A DNA stretch of 64,000 nt from Pectobacterium aroidearum (lineage in GTDB: Bacteria; Pseudomonadota; Gammaproteobacteria; Enterobacterales; Enterobacteriaceae), in NCBI RefSeq assembly GCF_015689195.1, contig NZ_CP065044.1, forward strand, positions 2,108,001 to 2,172,000, in the 5' to 3' direction. The translations under genes were made by a program, and so were the position numbers. The notes under the pieces are model-generated. The model saw only the letters and a list, made by a program, of their open reading frames with translations, had not been told where the DNA came from and searched no databases. Each line of letters begins with the position of its first letter. The first letter of the stretch is position 1. Positions 25,603-34,897 of this stretch are shown piece after piece.

Positions 25603-26501
25603 CACTCCATCATTTTTTCAATCGGCAGAACCAGAATGGAACTGGCACCCAACGATTTCAGTTTTTCCATCGTTTCCCAGAACAGCGTTTCGCTGCTGAC
25701 CATGTGCATGGCGACGCGACTTTGGTCACCCGCCAGTGGCAGAATGGTTGGACGCTCGGCGCCGGGCAGCAGGGAAATGACTTCTTCCAGACGTTCGCTA
25801 GGCGCGTGCAGCATGATGTATTTTGACTCGCGCGCCTGAATCACGCCCTGCATACGGGTCAGCAGTTTATCGATCAGCTGTTGTTTCTCTGCGGGCATCT
25901 CGCCGTCGCGTTGAATCAGGCAGGCTTTGGAGCGGTAAATCACTTCCACTTCACGCAGGCCGTTGGCTTCCAGCGTGGCACCGGTCGATACCAGATCGCA
26001 GATGGCATCGGCCAGACCAGCACGTGGTGCAACTTCGACAGAACCGTTAAGCAGACAGGATTTGAAGCTGACAGATTTTCTGTCGAGATATTGTTTGAGC
26101 AGGTGAGGATAAGAGGTGGCGATACGTTTGTTTTGCAGACACTCAGGACCGGTATAGTCTTCGTCCAATGGCATCGCCAGCGACAGGCGGCAGCCGCCAA
26201 AGTCCAGACGGCGCAGCGTGAAGTAACGCGGATCTTCGCCCTGAGCGCGGCGGTTTAACAGTTCTTCTTCCAGAACGTTTTCGCCGATGATGCCCAGATC
26301 GACCACGCCATCCATCACCAGACCGGGGATATCATCATCGCGCACGCGCAGGATATCAATCGGCATATTTTCTGCGAACGCGATCAGGCGCTGTTGCTGT
26401 AAGTTGATTTTGATCCCGCAGCGCGCCAGCAGTTCGCGTGAATCGTCGCTCAGGCGGCCTGACTTCTGCATTGCTATCCGTAAACGTGTTTTATCCAGCA
26501 T
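25602..26501 (-). CDS. hisG: ATP phosphoribosyltransferase
   Basis: 299 residues, the long form with a C-terminal regulatory ACT-like domain (HisG-L). First and feedback-inhibited step of histidine synthesis, joining PRPP and ATP. The PRPP-binding segment is [20 protein letters not shown] (about 163-182). First structural gene of the operon, downstream of the attenuator. Confidence 0.98.
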
Positions 26502-26624
26502 GGAAACCTCATTAACCTGTCAAATTTAAATTTTTGGAAATAGAGCGAGCATAAAAAAACGTCGGGAACGTTTTTTAACGTTGCATAGCAACGGCCTGCA
26601 AGGTGCGCGCAAGGATAGCGCGCA

Positions 26625-26657
26625 TAAAAAAACCCTCGGAAGATGATCTTCCGAGGG
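26625..26657 (-). terminator. his operon attenuator terminator
   Basis: On the minus strand CCCTCGGAAGAT pairs with ATCTTCCGAGGG (26657-26633) around a very short loop, followed by a run of seven T residues. It lies between the leader peptide and hisG, as required for attenuation by charged tRNA-His. Confidence 0.95.
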
Positions 26658-26720
26658 CTCTCTTTGTGTTCTGCGCCACTGGAAGATCTTAACGTCTTCC
26701 AGCACCAACTGCCCGAAAGA

Positions 26721-26768
26721 CTAATCAGGATGATGGTGATGATGGTGGTTAAACAGAACGCGTGTCAT
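26721..26768 (-). CDS. hisL: his operon leader peptide
   Basis: 15 codons: MTRVLFNHHHHHHPD then TAG. Six consecutive histidine codons; E. coli has seven. Ribosome stalling on these codons when charged tRNA-His is short favours the antiterminator and lets transcription reach hisG. CCAAGAGACAAC precedes the ATG. The 284-bp gap between this gene and yeeZ holds the divergent promoters; no -35/-10 pair was clear enough to annotate. Confidence 0.96.
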   Translation of the reverse strand: MTRVLFNHHHHHHPD

Positions 26769-27052
26769 AAGTTGTCTCTTGGTTGTGTCAGTATTTATTA
26801 AATCAATAACGATTTGTCTGTCGAATAACCTAAACCATGTTCGGGTTGTTGTGCAACATTTTTTTAGCAGATGTAGGCAGTTCATTTTGGGTTGTGTGAT
26901 GCGCCTGCCTAACCGCACGGGATATCGGCTTGTGATAGGCAGAAAGGGTTGCTGAAATCGGACAGGCAGCCGTAGCGATAGGTATGAAAGCCGTTTACTC
27001 TGTAGGCGTGCGTAGTGTTACTTAACAGGCTCCTTGCAGGGGAGAACGGCTG

Positions 27053-27898
27053 ATGAAAAAAGTATCGATTGTTGGATTGGGCTGGCTGGGTATGCCGCTG
27101 GCTTTGACGTTGAATGGACACGGCTACCACGTAACGGGAACGAAAACCACTCAGGACGGCGTCGAGGCCGCACGTATGAGCGGCATTGAGTGCTATCAAT
27201 TGTCTCTGACGCCAAAATTGGAATGTGACGCTGACGAGCTTAGCGCGCTATTACAACAGGTTGATGTCTTGATCGTGACGTTGCCCGCCAGCCGAACGGC
27301 GGAGGGGGGTGAAGGGTATGTGCAAGCGGTACAGCAGTTGGTGAATATGGCGCGTGTGTTTCATGTCCCGCGCATTATCTTTACCAGTTCAACGTCGGTC
27401 TATGGTGATGGTAGCGGTATAGTAAGAGAAACCTCGCCGCTACAACCGACGACGGTAGCAGGGAAGACGCTGGTGTCCCTCGAACAGTGGCTACAGCATT
27501 TACCCGATACGTCGGTGGATATCCTGCGTTTGGCAGGGTTGGTCGGCGGCGATCGCCATCCCGGGCGTTTTCTTGCTGGTAAAACCAATCTGCCGCGTGG
27601 CAATCATGGCGTGAATCTGGTGCATCAGGAAGATGTGCTGGCGGCTATTCTGTTACTGCTGAAACTACCGAACGGTGGACATATCTATAACCTGTGCGCA
27701 CCGGAACACCCTGCCAGACAGGATTTTTATCCTGAACAGGCGCGTAGGTTGCACGTGTCTCCGCCGCAGTTTGCCCCCGTAGCCGAGAGCGATCGGGGTC
27801 GAATTGTTGATGGACAGCGTATCTGCCATGAACTTGGGTTTGACTATCAATATCCTAATCCATCAACAATGCCGCTGAACGAGGGGGCGCAGAGTTAA
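27053..27898 (+). CDS. yeeZ: SDR/NAD-epimerase-like protein YeeZ
   Basis: 281 residues. N-terminal nucleotide-binding motif VSIVGLGWLGMPLALTL (4-20), the FTSSTSVYGDGSG segment (about 108-120) and RLAGLVGGDRHPG place it in the extended SDR group near ErfK-linked and epimerase-like proteins. E. coli yeeZ lies beside hisL in the same divergent orientation, which supports the name. The reaction is unknown. GGAGAACGGCTG precedes the ATG. Confidence 0.9.
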   Translation: MKKVSIVGLGWLGMPLALTLNGHGYHVTGTKTTQDGVEAARMSGIECYQLSLTPKLECDADELSALLQQVDVLIVTLPASRTAEGGEGYVQAVQQLVNMARVFHVPRIIFTSSTSVYGDGSGIVRETSPLQPTTVAGKTLVSLEQWLQHLPDTSVDILRLAGLVGGDRHPGRFLAGKTNLPRGNHGVNLVHQEDVLAAILLLLKLPNGGHIYNLCAPEHPARQDFYPEQARRLHVSPPQFAPVAESDRGRIVDGQRICHELGFDYQYPNPSTMPLNEGAQS

Positions 27899-28517
27899 GC
27901 ATCATATGCATCAGGGTTTTGATATCACGGTTTTTGATATCACGAATAGGATGTTTGATTTGCCCGGACGCACATGGAGCTATCCGGGCGTGAGCGGTTA
28001 AAAAGACGTCCAGTCGCTCTCTGGCGAGACGGTTTTTTTGTCTGCCGTTGGCACTAGTTTTGATAGCGCATGTCGTGGCGTAGAGGAAGACGCACGTAAA
28101 GCGGCGCGGTTGTCAGATTGGGACATGCGAAAGTGTTCGAGCAACTTCCTAATGATAATTCGTGAGGTTTCTCTCCTGCGGTTGGACAACGGCACTGCAA
28201 ATTCAGGTTGAACTACCAATAAGCGTTACTGAAACCGTTTAAGAATAAACACAGATAATTTTGATTGTTTTTTAATTTTTAAAAAATAGAGAAGGAAATG
28301 GATGGATGAGAAACGTATTGAAAATACAAGTAGGGTAAAAATAACGAATGGTTAAATTTGGTATTAATGTCGGCGGATCTGACAGATCGATTAATCGCGT
28401 TATTCTTTTCCTGAGTTCTTATCGCATTTTTTATCTACCCTATCTTACATCGGCGTCTGTCTCTGCTGCATACCCTGTGACGGCACATTTCGCCGCCATA
28501 GGATAGGGATGTGGTAC
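27899..28517. other. 619-bp region without a supported gene
   Basis: Lies between yeeZ and dpiA. It contains a short direct repeat, TTTTTGATATCACG-like, twice at 27916-27947, and a GCCCGGA/TCCGGGC stem at 27962-27989. A 73-codon frame on the minus strand at 27998-28219 has no clear ribosome site or recognisable domain. The right half (28230-28400) is AT-rich. It may mark the left junction of the citrate island. Confidence 0.5.
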
Positions 28518-29219
28518 CTAGTGGGTGTGCTTTGTACGATACAGCCGACGTGGATGACCAATCTTTCCGTAACGCATTTCGATATCGAGAAACTGGTTTT
28601 CAACGCAAAACTCCAGATAGCGGCGCGCCGTCGTTTTACTCAACCCGGTTTTTTCGACGATATCATCGACGGAATACAGCGTCTCACCGCCATCGCTGGC
28701 AAAAATCTGCTTGATCAACCCCAGCGTGTTCTCCTCAATACCTTTTGTTGATGAGGAAGGCGCGGCACCGGACGATTGCAACTGATAGAGAATATCGACG
28801 TTCTGTTGATCGACAATTTTGTAGGTGTGCTGAGTTTTTACAAATTGAATAAATCGCTCCAGCGAAGAGCGCAGTCGCGGATAGGAGAGCGGCTTGATGA
28901 TGTAGTCAAAGGCTCCGCAGCGAATGGCCTGAGCGCAGGTGTTCATATCGCTGGCTGCGGTAATAAAGATGACGGAACAGTCCATTCCTTTGAGCAGTTG
29001 GCTTTCAATCAGCGAAACCCCTTCGCCGTCGGGCAAATAGTTATCGAGCAGGATCAGGCGTGGTCTATGTTGTTGAAGGAGTTTTTTGGCTTCAAAAAGC
29101 GTCGCGGCAATCCCGACAACACGCAGATTGAAATGCTTTTCAATAAATTCAGCATGAATAGTTGCCAGCTTACTTTCATCTTCAACGATTAAGACATCGA
29201 AATGTTCAGTGTGCTGCAT
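28518..29219 (-). CDS. dpiA: Citrate-responsive response regulator DpiA (CitB type)
   Basis: 233 residues from the ATG at 29219 (MQHTEHFDVLIVEDES); the frame extends further upstream without support. The receiver domain has VEDES, the phosphoacceptor aspartate in LILLDNYLPDG (about 57) and a conserved lysine in DYIIKPLSY. The C-terminal helix-turn-helix VEKTGLSKTTARRYLEFC is typical of CitB/DcuR. It follows dpiB with a 106-bp gap and should activate the citrate genes by binding AT-rich DNA. Confidence 0.94.
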   Translation of the reverse strand: MQHTEHFDVLIVEDESKLATIHAEFIEKHFNLRVVGIAATLFEAKKLLQQHRPRLILLDNYLPDGEGVSLIESQLLKGMDCSVIFITAASDMNTCAQAIRCGAFDYIIKPLSYPRLRSSLERFIQFVKTQHTYKIVDQQNVDILYQLQSSGAAPSSSTKGIEENTLGLIKQIFASDGGETLYSVDDIVEKTGLSKTTARRYLEFCVENQFLDIEMRYGKIGHPRRLYRTKHTH

Positions 29220-29325
29220 GGTGTGAATCCCTGTTAGTATCTGAAACATAAAAGAAGATCTGCTATCCGTTACACCTGTCATATTTCACGTTGCCTATGC
29301 GTCTTGCAACTTTTGGCAGATCAAC

Positions 29326-30930
29326 TTATTTGGGGGATAGCGGTATAAATAGGGAAAATATGCTGCCATTCGGCTGATTGGTCGAGACTTCAATCATTCC
29401 CTGCGCCTGGTTAACGTAGCTAGACACCAGATGCAGCCCCAGCCCGTGATCGCCCTGCGTTTTACTGGTTACGCCCATTTCAAACAACCTATCGGCAATC
29501 GCCGGATCGATCCCCGTTCCCTGATCGGCGACCTCAATGACCAGTTCTTGTTCGCTATCATAGATATACACCTCGACAGGATAATGTGGGGCTGTAGTGG
29601 CTAATGTTGCTTCCATTGCGTTATCCAGCAAATTACCAATGATGGACATGAATTCCGTCTCGCTTAGCGCCGATGGAATATGGGTGAGCTGGCAGCGTGG
29701 ATCGAAAACAATCTCAATGCCTTTTTCCCGAGCCGTTGCGTATTTACCCAGCAGTAACCCGCACAGTGCGGGCGAACAGAAGCGGCGGGAAACAAAATCC
29801 AGCACTACCTGGGCGCTTTCCGACTGTGCTTCAATATATTTTATCGCTTCGTCATAACGTTTTAGATGCAGGAGCCCGGCCAGCGTTGCTGTCCAGTTCA
29901 ATTGCTCATGCCGCAGAATACGCAGACTGTTTGCATAACGCTTTACCTGACTAAGCTGCATGCTAAGCGTATGGATATCGTTTTTGCTGCGGAAGCTGAT
30001 GACCCAGCCCTGAAGCTCATCTTCCAGCATAATCCGTACCCGACTGGCAATCACGGTGGCATGGTTAAAACGGCAGATCTCATCGTGGGTGTCGCTGTTC
30101 CACATGGCCTCGCCAGAGAAAAAAGGCACGGGTTTAATGACGGTATCAATCGGCTTGCCGCGCAACAGATAGGACGGTTCGTTCAGCCCGAGGATCTCTT
30201 TGGCCGCATGGTTAATGGCGGCGATGCGGTGCTGTTTGTCGATGGCGATGACCCCTTCATAGATCGATTCGAGCAGTGCTTTCTGTTGCCTGACCAACAT
30301 GCGAATCTCAAGAGGTTCGAGGCCAAACATCTGCTTTTTCAGATTCCGCGAGAACCACCAGGAAAAGATAAACAGTGCGACAAAGAGCGCCAGAATGGCC
30401 AACAGAATGTGCGCCAGTTTACTGAAGGTCAGGTTGTCGATGTGAGTTTTCAGATAACCAACGGAGACAATACCGATAACCTGACCGTCAGCGATGATCG
30501 GTGCTTTGCTGCGTAGTGAGACACCTATGCTACCGTGACGCACGGTAATCACGCTTTTTCCCGCGAGTACGTCGAAATTATCTCCGCCGACCATTTGCGT
30601 GCCGACGAGCTTATCGCTTTCCGCGTATTCAGAATGAAACAGATGACGCGCCTGATTATCACCGACCACGATATAGCTGGCATCACTACGCTGTTTTAAT
30701 TGCTGAGCTAGGGTATATATCTGTTTAATATCTCTATTTTTTACCGATTCCACCAGCGTTGGGATGATGGCGATCTCTCTGGCCTGCACCTGCGCGCGCG
30801 TACCCAACTCGGAATACAGCTGCTTATCGATATCGTGATAATAATAAATGCCTGTCATCAGAAGTAACGCAGAGAAGAAGACGATCAAATAGATAAATAA
30901 TTTGATATGAAAGGAAAGTCTCAATCTCAT
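29326..30930 (-). CDS. dpiB: Citrate sensor histidine kinase DpiB (CitA type)
   Basis: 534 residues. Two membrane segments (about 10-30 and 172-194) enclose a periplasmic PAS/PDC-like citrate-binding domain; a cytoplasmic PAS domain follows (about 215-320). The phosphorylated histidine is H341 in RILRHEQLNW; N and G boxes are GNLLDNAMEA, VADQGTGI and GDHGLGLHLV. The binding-site region reads NQARHLFHS where Klebsiella CitA has RLYH, so one ligand residue may be shifted. Divergent from citS. Confidence 0.94.
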   Translation of the reverse strand: MRLRLSFHIKLFIYLIVFFSALLLMTGIYYYHDIDKQLYSELGTRAQVQAREIAIIPTLVESVKNRDIKQIYTLAQQLKQRSDASYIVVGDNQARHLFHSEYAESDKLVGTQMVGGDNFDVLAGKSVITVRHGSIGVSLRSKAPIIADGQVIGIVSVGYLKTHIDNLTFSKLAHILLAILALFVALFIFSWWFSRNLKKQMFGLEPLEIRMLVRQQKALLESIYEGVIAIDKQHRIAAINHAAKEILGLNEPSYLLRGKPIDTVIKPVPFFSGEAMWNSDTHDEICRFNHATVIASRVRIMLEDELQGWVISFRSKNDIHTLSMQLSQVKRYANSLRILRHEQLNWTATLAGLLHLKRYDEAIKYIEAQSESAQVVLDFVSRRFCSPALCGLLLGKYATAREKGIEIVFDPRCQLTHIPSALSETEFMSIIGNLLDNAMEATLATTAPHYPVEVYIYDSEQELVIEVADQGTGIDPAIADRLFEMGVTSKTQGDHGLGLHLVSSYVNQAQGMIEVSTNQPNGSIFSLFIPLSPK

Positions 30931-31149
30931 GATATGCGGTTGCCTGACGGTAAATGAGAAATAGCTGATGAATTTATCACGAATGGTAATAAGAATGGAC
31001 TGAGAGGAAAAAACTTGTGAGCAATAACACGTTTAAATAGGTTGCAAGCAATAGAGTGTCGGTAATAATAAGATAAAATTAAACGTATCCTTTTTGTTTA
31101 ATAAACAACTTAATTACTTTTTATCAACATAATTATGTTTGGGAAATAA

Positions 31150-31178
31150 AAACCATAAACACCATAAAAACCTTAAAA
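31150..31178. promoter_or_regulatory. AT-rich ACCATAAA repeat, copy 1 (likely DpiA operator)
   Basis: Consists of AAACCATAAACACCATAAA and CCTTAAAA. An almost identical block lies 85 bp downstream. Both are in the 420-bp dpiB-citS divergent region, which is otherwise AT-rich and holds no gene. CitB/DpiA regulators are known to bind AT-rich sites in such regions; assignment as operator is inference. Confidence 0.6.
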
Positions 31179-31234
31179 TTTATTTTGAGCGTAAATTCAT
31201 CTAACTGCCTGCGTTATAAACGATTTTCGAATAT

Positions 31235-31264
31235 AAACCATAAAAACCATAAACACCTTTAAAA
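31235..31264. promoter_or_regulatory. AT-rich ACCATAAA repeat, copy 2 (likely DpiA operator)
   Basis: Reads AAACCATAAAAACCATAAAC followed by ACCTTTAAAA. Same orientation as copy 1, offset by 85 bp, close to eight helical turns. It ends 86 bp before the citS start. Confidence 0.6.
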
Positions 31265-31350
31265 CTCATTTTTTAATTTGAAGGGAATCACATAATAATA
31301 CGACCCTGAACCCTATGATGCGCTGACAAAATAAAACGGGGGAGTGAGTT

Positions 31351-32721
31351 ATGAGTACGACTGATGATTCATATATTGTTGTAAATAATGAGGCGGCTGG
31401 GAAGGTCTCATTAAAGGAAAAATGGTGGCACATTCTGGATACCTATAAAGTAGGTATTATTCCGGTGCCGCTCTTTGTGCTGGCGGGGGTATTAATTGGT
31501 ATCGACTGCCTGAATGGTAAGTTGCCGAGCGACATCGTTGTGATGGTGGCGACGCTGGCATTCTTTGGATTTGCCTGTGGTGAATTTGGCAAGCGTCTGC
31601 CAATTATCGGCAAGATGGGGGCAGCGGCAATCTGTGCGACCTTCATTCCTTCGGCGATGGTGCATTATGGCCTGCTGCCGGACGTTGTTGTTGAATCCAC
31701 GACCAAGTTCTACAAAAGTACCAACATCCTATATCTCTACATCTGCTGCATTATTGTCGGCAGTATTATGAGCATGAATCGGCAGACGCTGATTCAGGGC
31801 TTCCTGCGTATTTTCTTCCCTATGCTGTGCGGTGAAGTTGCTGGGATGCTGGTGGGCATGGGCGTAGGTATTGCGCTGGGTCTGGATCCGTTCCAAATCT
31901 TCTTCTTCCTGATTCTGCCAATTATGGCGGGTGGGGTAGGTGAAGGCGCCATTCCGCTGTCTATCGGCTATGCCACGATTCTGCACATGGATCAGGGGGT
32001 GGCACTGGGCCGCGTCTTGCCAATCGTGATGCTGGGTAGCCTGACCGCTATCATCATTGCCGGTGTGCTGAATCAGTTGGGTAAACGCTATCCACACCTG
32101 ACTGGCGAAGGCGAACTGATGCCGAATAAAGGCAACAATCTGGGCAACGGTGAAAGCAGTGCCCCTGCTTCTGCCTTTAGCGGTAAAGCCGATGTGACGA
32201 CCATTGCTTCTGGCGCGCTGCTGGCCATCCTGCTGTATATGATCGGTATGCTTGGCCACAAAGTCATTGGCCTGCCTGCGCCAGTCGGTATGCTGTTTGC
32301 CGCTGTGCTAGTGAAGTTGGCTCACGGCGTTTCACCGAAAATGCTGGAAGGCTCTCAGGTGGTTTATAAATTCTTCCAGACTTCCGTGACGTACCCAATT
32401 CTGTTTGCCGTTGGCGTGGCGATTACACCGTGGCAGGAACTGGTGAACGCTTTCACGATTCAAAATCTGCTGGTGATTATTTCTACCGTAGTCACGCTGG
32501 TCGCGACGGGCTTCTTTGTGGGTAAAAAGATCGGTATGCACCCGATTGATGTTGCCATTATTTCCTGCTGCCAGAGCGGACAGGGCGGTACCGGTGACGT
32601 CGCGATTCTGACGGCGGGTAACCGTATGGTGCTGATGCCTTTCGCGCAGATTGCCACACGTATCGGCGGTGCCATTAACGTTTCGATTTCACTACTGGTA
32701 CTCGCCAACTTTTTAGTCTGA
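31351..32721 (+). CDS. citS: Citrate:cation symporter, 2-hydroxycarboxylate transporter family
   Basis: 456 residues with 11-12 hydrophobic segments. The two re-entrant-loop motifs of the 2HCT family are present: GGVGEGAIPLS (about 197-207) and QGGTGDVAILTAGNRM (about 411-426), the latter with nearby SCCQSG as in Klebsiella CitS. It imports citrate with Na+ or H+. GGGGGAG precedes the ATG. First gene of the citrate operon; E. coli instead uses the unrelated CitT at the operon end. A CimH-like citrate/malate specificity cannot be excluded. Confidence 0.9.
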   Translation: MSTTDDSYIVVNNEAAGKVSLKEKWWHILDTYKVGIIPVPLFVLAGVLIGIDCLNGKLPSDIVVMVATLAFFGFACGEFGKRLPIIGKMGAAAICATFIPSAMVHYGLLPDVVVESTTKFYKSTNILYLYICCIIVGSIMSMNRQTLIQGFLRIFFPMLCGEVAGMLVGMGVGIALGLDPFQIFFFLILPIMAGGVGEGAIPLSIGYATILHMDQGVALGRVLPIVMLGSLTAIIIAGVLNQLGKRYPHLTGEGELMPNKGNNLGNGESSAPASAFSGKADVTTIASGALLAILLYMIGMLGHKVIGLPAPVGMLFAAVLVKLAHGVSPKMLEGSQVVYKFFQTSVTYPILFAVGVAITPWQELVNAFTIQNLLVIISTVVTLVATGFFVGKKIGMHPIDVAIISCCQSGQGGTGDVAILTAGNRMVLMPFAQIATRIGGAINVSISLLVLANFLV

Positions 32722-32836
32722 TGTCAGACAGAAAATAAAAGATGCTGAGCCAAGAAATCGTGTGTTGAAAAAATAAGTTGAGTTAACGAAATAAATTCCG
32801 CCAATACGCGTGGGTTTATTTTGCACAGGAAATATT

Positions 32837-33721
32837 ATGAAACTTGCAAGCTATCGTTATAACGGTAAGGACAGTTACGGCATTTATACGCCAACGGGAT
32901 TAATCGATCTCGGCAGTAAAATTGGTCACCGTTACCCCGATCTGAAAGCATTACTGGCGCAGAATGCACTACCTGTTGCGCATGAATTCAGTATGAATAC
33001 GTCGGATATTGCGGTCGCCGATGTGACGTTCCTACCGGTTATTACCGCACCAGGGAAAATACTGTGCGTAGGAATGAATTATGCCGCTAAACGTCAGGAA
33101 TTTAATGAGCTGAATCCTGCGCCAACGTTATTTGTGCGGTTTGCAGATTCGCAAACCGGACACGCGACGCCGGTTATTAAACCGCATTATTCCAGCGAAT
33201 TCGATTATGAAGGCGAACTGGCGGTCATTATCGGTAAAGGCGGGCAGAATATTTCTCAGGATGTCGCGCTTTCTCATGTTGCTGGTTACAGCTGCTACAT
33301 GGACGGCTCTGCGCGTGACTGGCAGCACAGTTGGTTTACCGCAGGCAAGAACTGGCAGAAAACCGGGGCGTTCGGCCCTTATCTGACCACCACGGATGAA
33401 ATTCCCGATCCGCATGTACTGGCAATCCGCACGTATCTGAATGGCCGCATGGTACAGGACGACAATACCAGCAGCATGATCCACAAAGTGGCTGAATTGA
33501 TTGAATACATCAGCACCTTTACTGAACTGAGTGCGGGCGATGTGATCATCACCGGTTCACCGGGCGGCGTGGGGAAAAAACGCAATCCGCCGCTGTTTAT
33601 GAACGCCGGTGACTGTATTGAAGTGGAAATCGAAAACATCGGTCATTTACGCAACACGATAGTGGATGCCGCTGCGCCGTTGAAATCGACGCTGACTGCC
33701 GCTGAAGCTGCCGCACACTGA
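32837..33721 (+). CDS. Fumarylacetoacetate hydrolase family protein; candidate oxaloacetate decarboxylase
   Basis: 294 residues from the ATG at 32837, preceded by CAGGAAATATT. The FAH fold is shown by ILCVGMNYAAK (75-85), metal ligands E125 and E127 in DYEGELAVIIG and D156 in CYMDGSARDWQ, then GKNWQKTGAFGPY and TGSPGGVG near 240. Family members cleave or decarboxylate beta-keto acids, and some are soluble oxaloacetate decarboxylases (FAHD1; Odx of Corynebacterium glutamicum). Its place between citS and citC, with no oadGAB nearby, suggests decarboxylation of the oxaloacetate made by citrate lyase. Family is certain, activity is inference. Confidence 0.85.
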   Translation: MKLASYRYNGKDSYGIYTPTGLIDLGSKIGHRYPDLKALLAQNALPVAHEFSMNTSDIAVADVTFLPVITAPGKILCVGMNYAAKRQEFNELNPAPTLFVRFADSQTGHATPVIKPHYSSEFDYEGELAVIIGKGGQNISQDVALSHVAGYSCYMDGSARDWQHSWFTAGKNWQKTGAFGPYLTTTDEIPDPHVLAIRTYLNGRMVQDDNTSSMIHKVAELIEYISTFTELSAGDVIITGSPGGVGKKRNPPLFMNAGDCIEVEIENIGHLRNTIVDAAAPLKSTLTAAEAAAH

Positions 33722-33809
33722 GCATAAGTGTAAGTACAAGGCTGCCGGTGTGAAAACCGGCAAGCCTGCAATGATGCCATAACCCATTCGAGTTGCAGGA
33801 AGAACCGTG

Positions 33810-34874
33810 ATGTATGCCAATGATTCCGTCTTTTTTGACACGCTGGATGTGCGCCTTCGGGAGCAGGAGAGGGGCGCGGTACGTCAATTCCTTGCACACT
33901 GTCAGCTCGGCATGGATGACGATATTGACATCGTTGTGGTTGGCAAACTGGGCGGGCGACTGATCGCCTGCGCAGGGCTGGCTTCCAACACCATTAAGTG
34001 CGTTGCGGTCGATCCTGAATTCAGGCACCTCAATCTGGGCGTGCAGGTGGTGAATGAAGTGATGCAGCAGGCAGCACAGCGCGGCCATTTCCACCTGTTT
34101 CTTTATACCCGACCGGAAAATGTCGACATCTTCCGTGGATGTGGTTTCTATCCGCTGGCGTGCTATCAGGACAACGCAGTACTGATGGAAAATACGCCGA
34201 TTGGCATTCAACAGTATTGCCAGTCTTTAGCTGCCTTCACACAGCCTGAAGCGCTTGCGACGCGGACAGATAAAAAGATCGGCGCCATTGTCATGAATGC
34301 GAATCCTTTCACGTTAGGGCACCGCTATCTGGCGGAACACGCGGCGCAGTCGTGCGACTGGCTGCATGTATTCGTGGTACGGGAAGATGTTTCTTTTTTC
34401 CCTTTCAGCGAGCGCCTGGAGATGGTGCAGCGTGGCGTGGAGCACATCCGCAATATCACGGTGCATGCTGGCTCGAACTACATGATCTCTAAAGCGACGT
34501 TCCCCGGTTATTTCCTGAAAGAAGAGAAGCTCATCACCCGCGCCCATGCGGCGCTGGATTTAATCATTTTCAGGAAATATATCGCGCCAGCGCTCGGGAT
34601 CACCCAGCGTTTCGTTGGCACCGAACCCTTTTGCCCGGTGACGAATCAGTACAACCAGGACATGCACTACTGGCTGGAGAAAGACCAGACGCTGTCTTCC
34701 CCCGCATTAAGCGTGGTTGAAATTGAACGTAAACGGCAAACCTCAGGACTGGCCATTTCCGCTTCGGAAGTCAGGAAATTACTCAAACTTCGGCAGTACA
34801 GCCGTATTCAGGACATCGTGCCAGTCTCAACCTTTGAGCATTTACAGCACTACTACGAACCCGAATACGCGTAA
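33810..34874 (+). CDS. citC: Citrate lyase ligase
   Basis: 354 residues from the ATG at 33810; a GTG one codon earlier is also open. The N-terminal GNAT-like domain (to about 130) is followed by a nucleotidyltransferase domain with IGAIVMNANPFTLGHRYLAE (GxxNPFTxGH motif). It acetylates the thiol of the prosthetic group on CitD with acetate and ATP, switching the lyase on. AGGAAGAA is the ribosome site. Confidence 0.96.
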   Translation: MYANDSVFFDTLDVRLREQERGAVRQFLAHCQLGMDDDIDIVVVGKLGGRLIACAGLASNTIKCVAVDPEFRHLNLGVQVVNEVMQQAAQRGHFHLFLYTRPENVDIFRGCGFYPLACYQDNAVLMENTPIGIQQYCQSLAAFTQPEALATRTDKKIGAIVMNANPFTLGHRYLAEHAAQSCDWLHVFVVREDVSFFPFSERLEMVQRGVEHIRNITVHAGSNYMISKATFPGYFLKEEKLITRAHAALDLIIFRKYIAPALGITQRFVGTEPFCPVTNQYNQDMHYWLEKDQTLSSPALSVVEIERKRQTSGLAISASEVRKLLKLRQYSRIQDIVPVSTFEHLQHYYEPEYA

Positions 34875-34897
34875 TTAAAATTAATCAGGATAAGTCT

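Noticed and set aside
26721-26918. 65-codon frame containing the his leader
   Set aside because: Only the last 15 codons, with their own start and ribosome site, match the known leader; the upstream part is promoter DNA.
27998-28219. 73-codon minus-strand frame between yeeZ and dpiA
   Set aside because: No clear ribosome site, no domain and no neighbour on that strand to support it. It is noted only within the gap description.
31015-31032. CRP-like site TGTGAGCAATAACACG between dpiB and citS
   Set aside because: Only the left half matches the consensus well, so it was not called.
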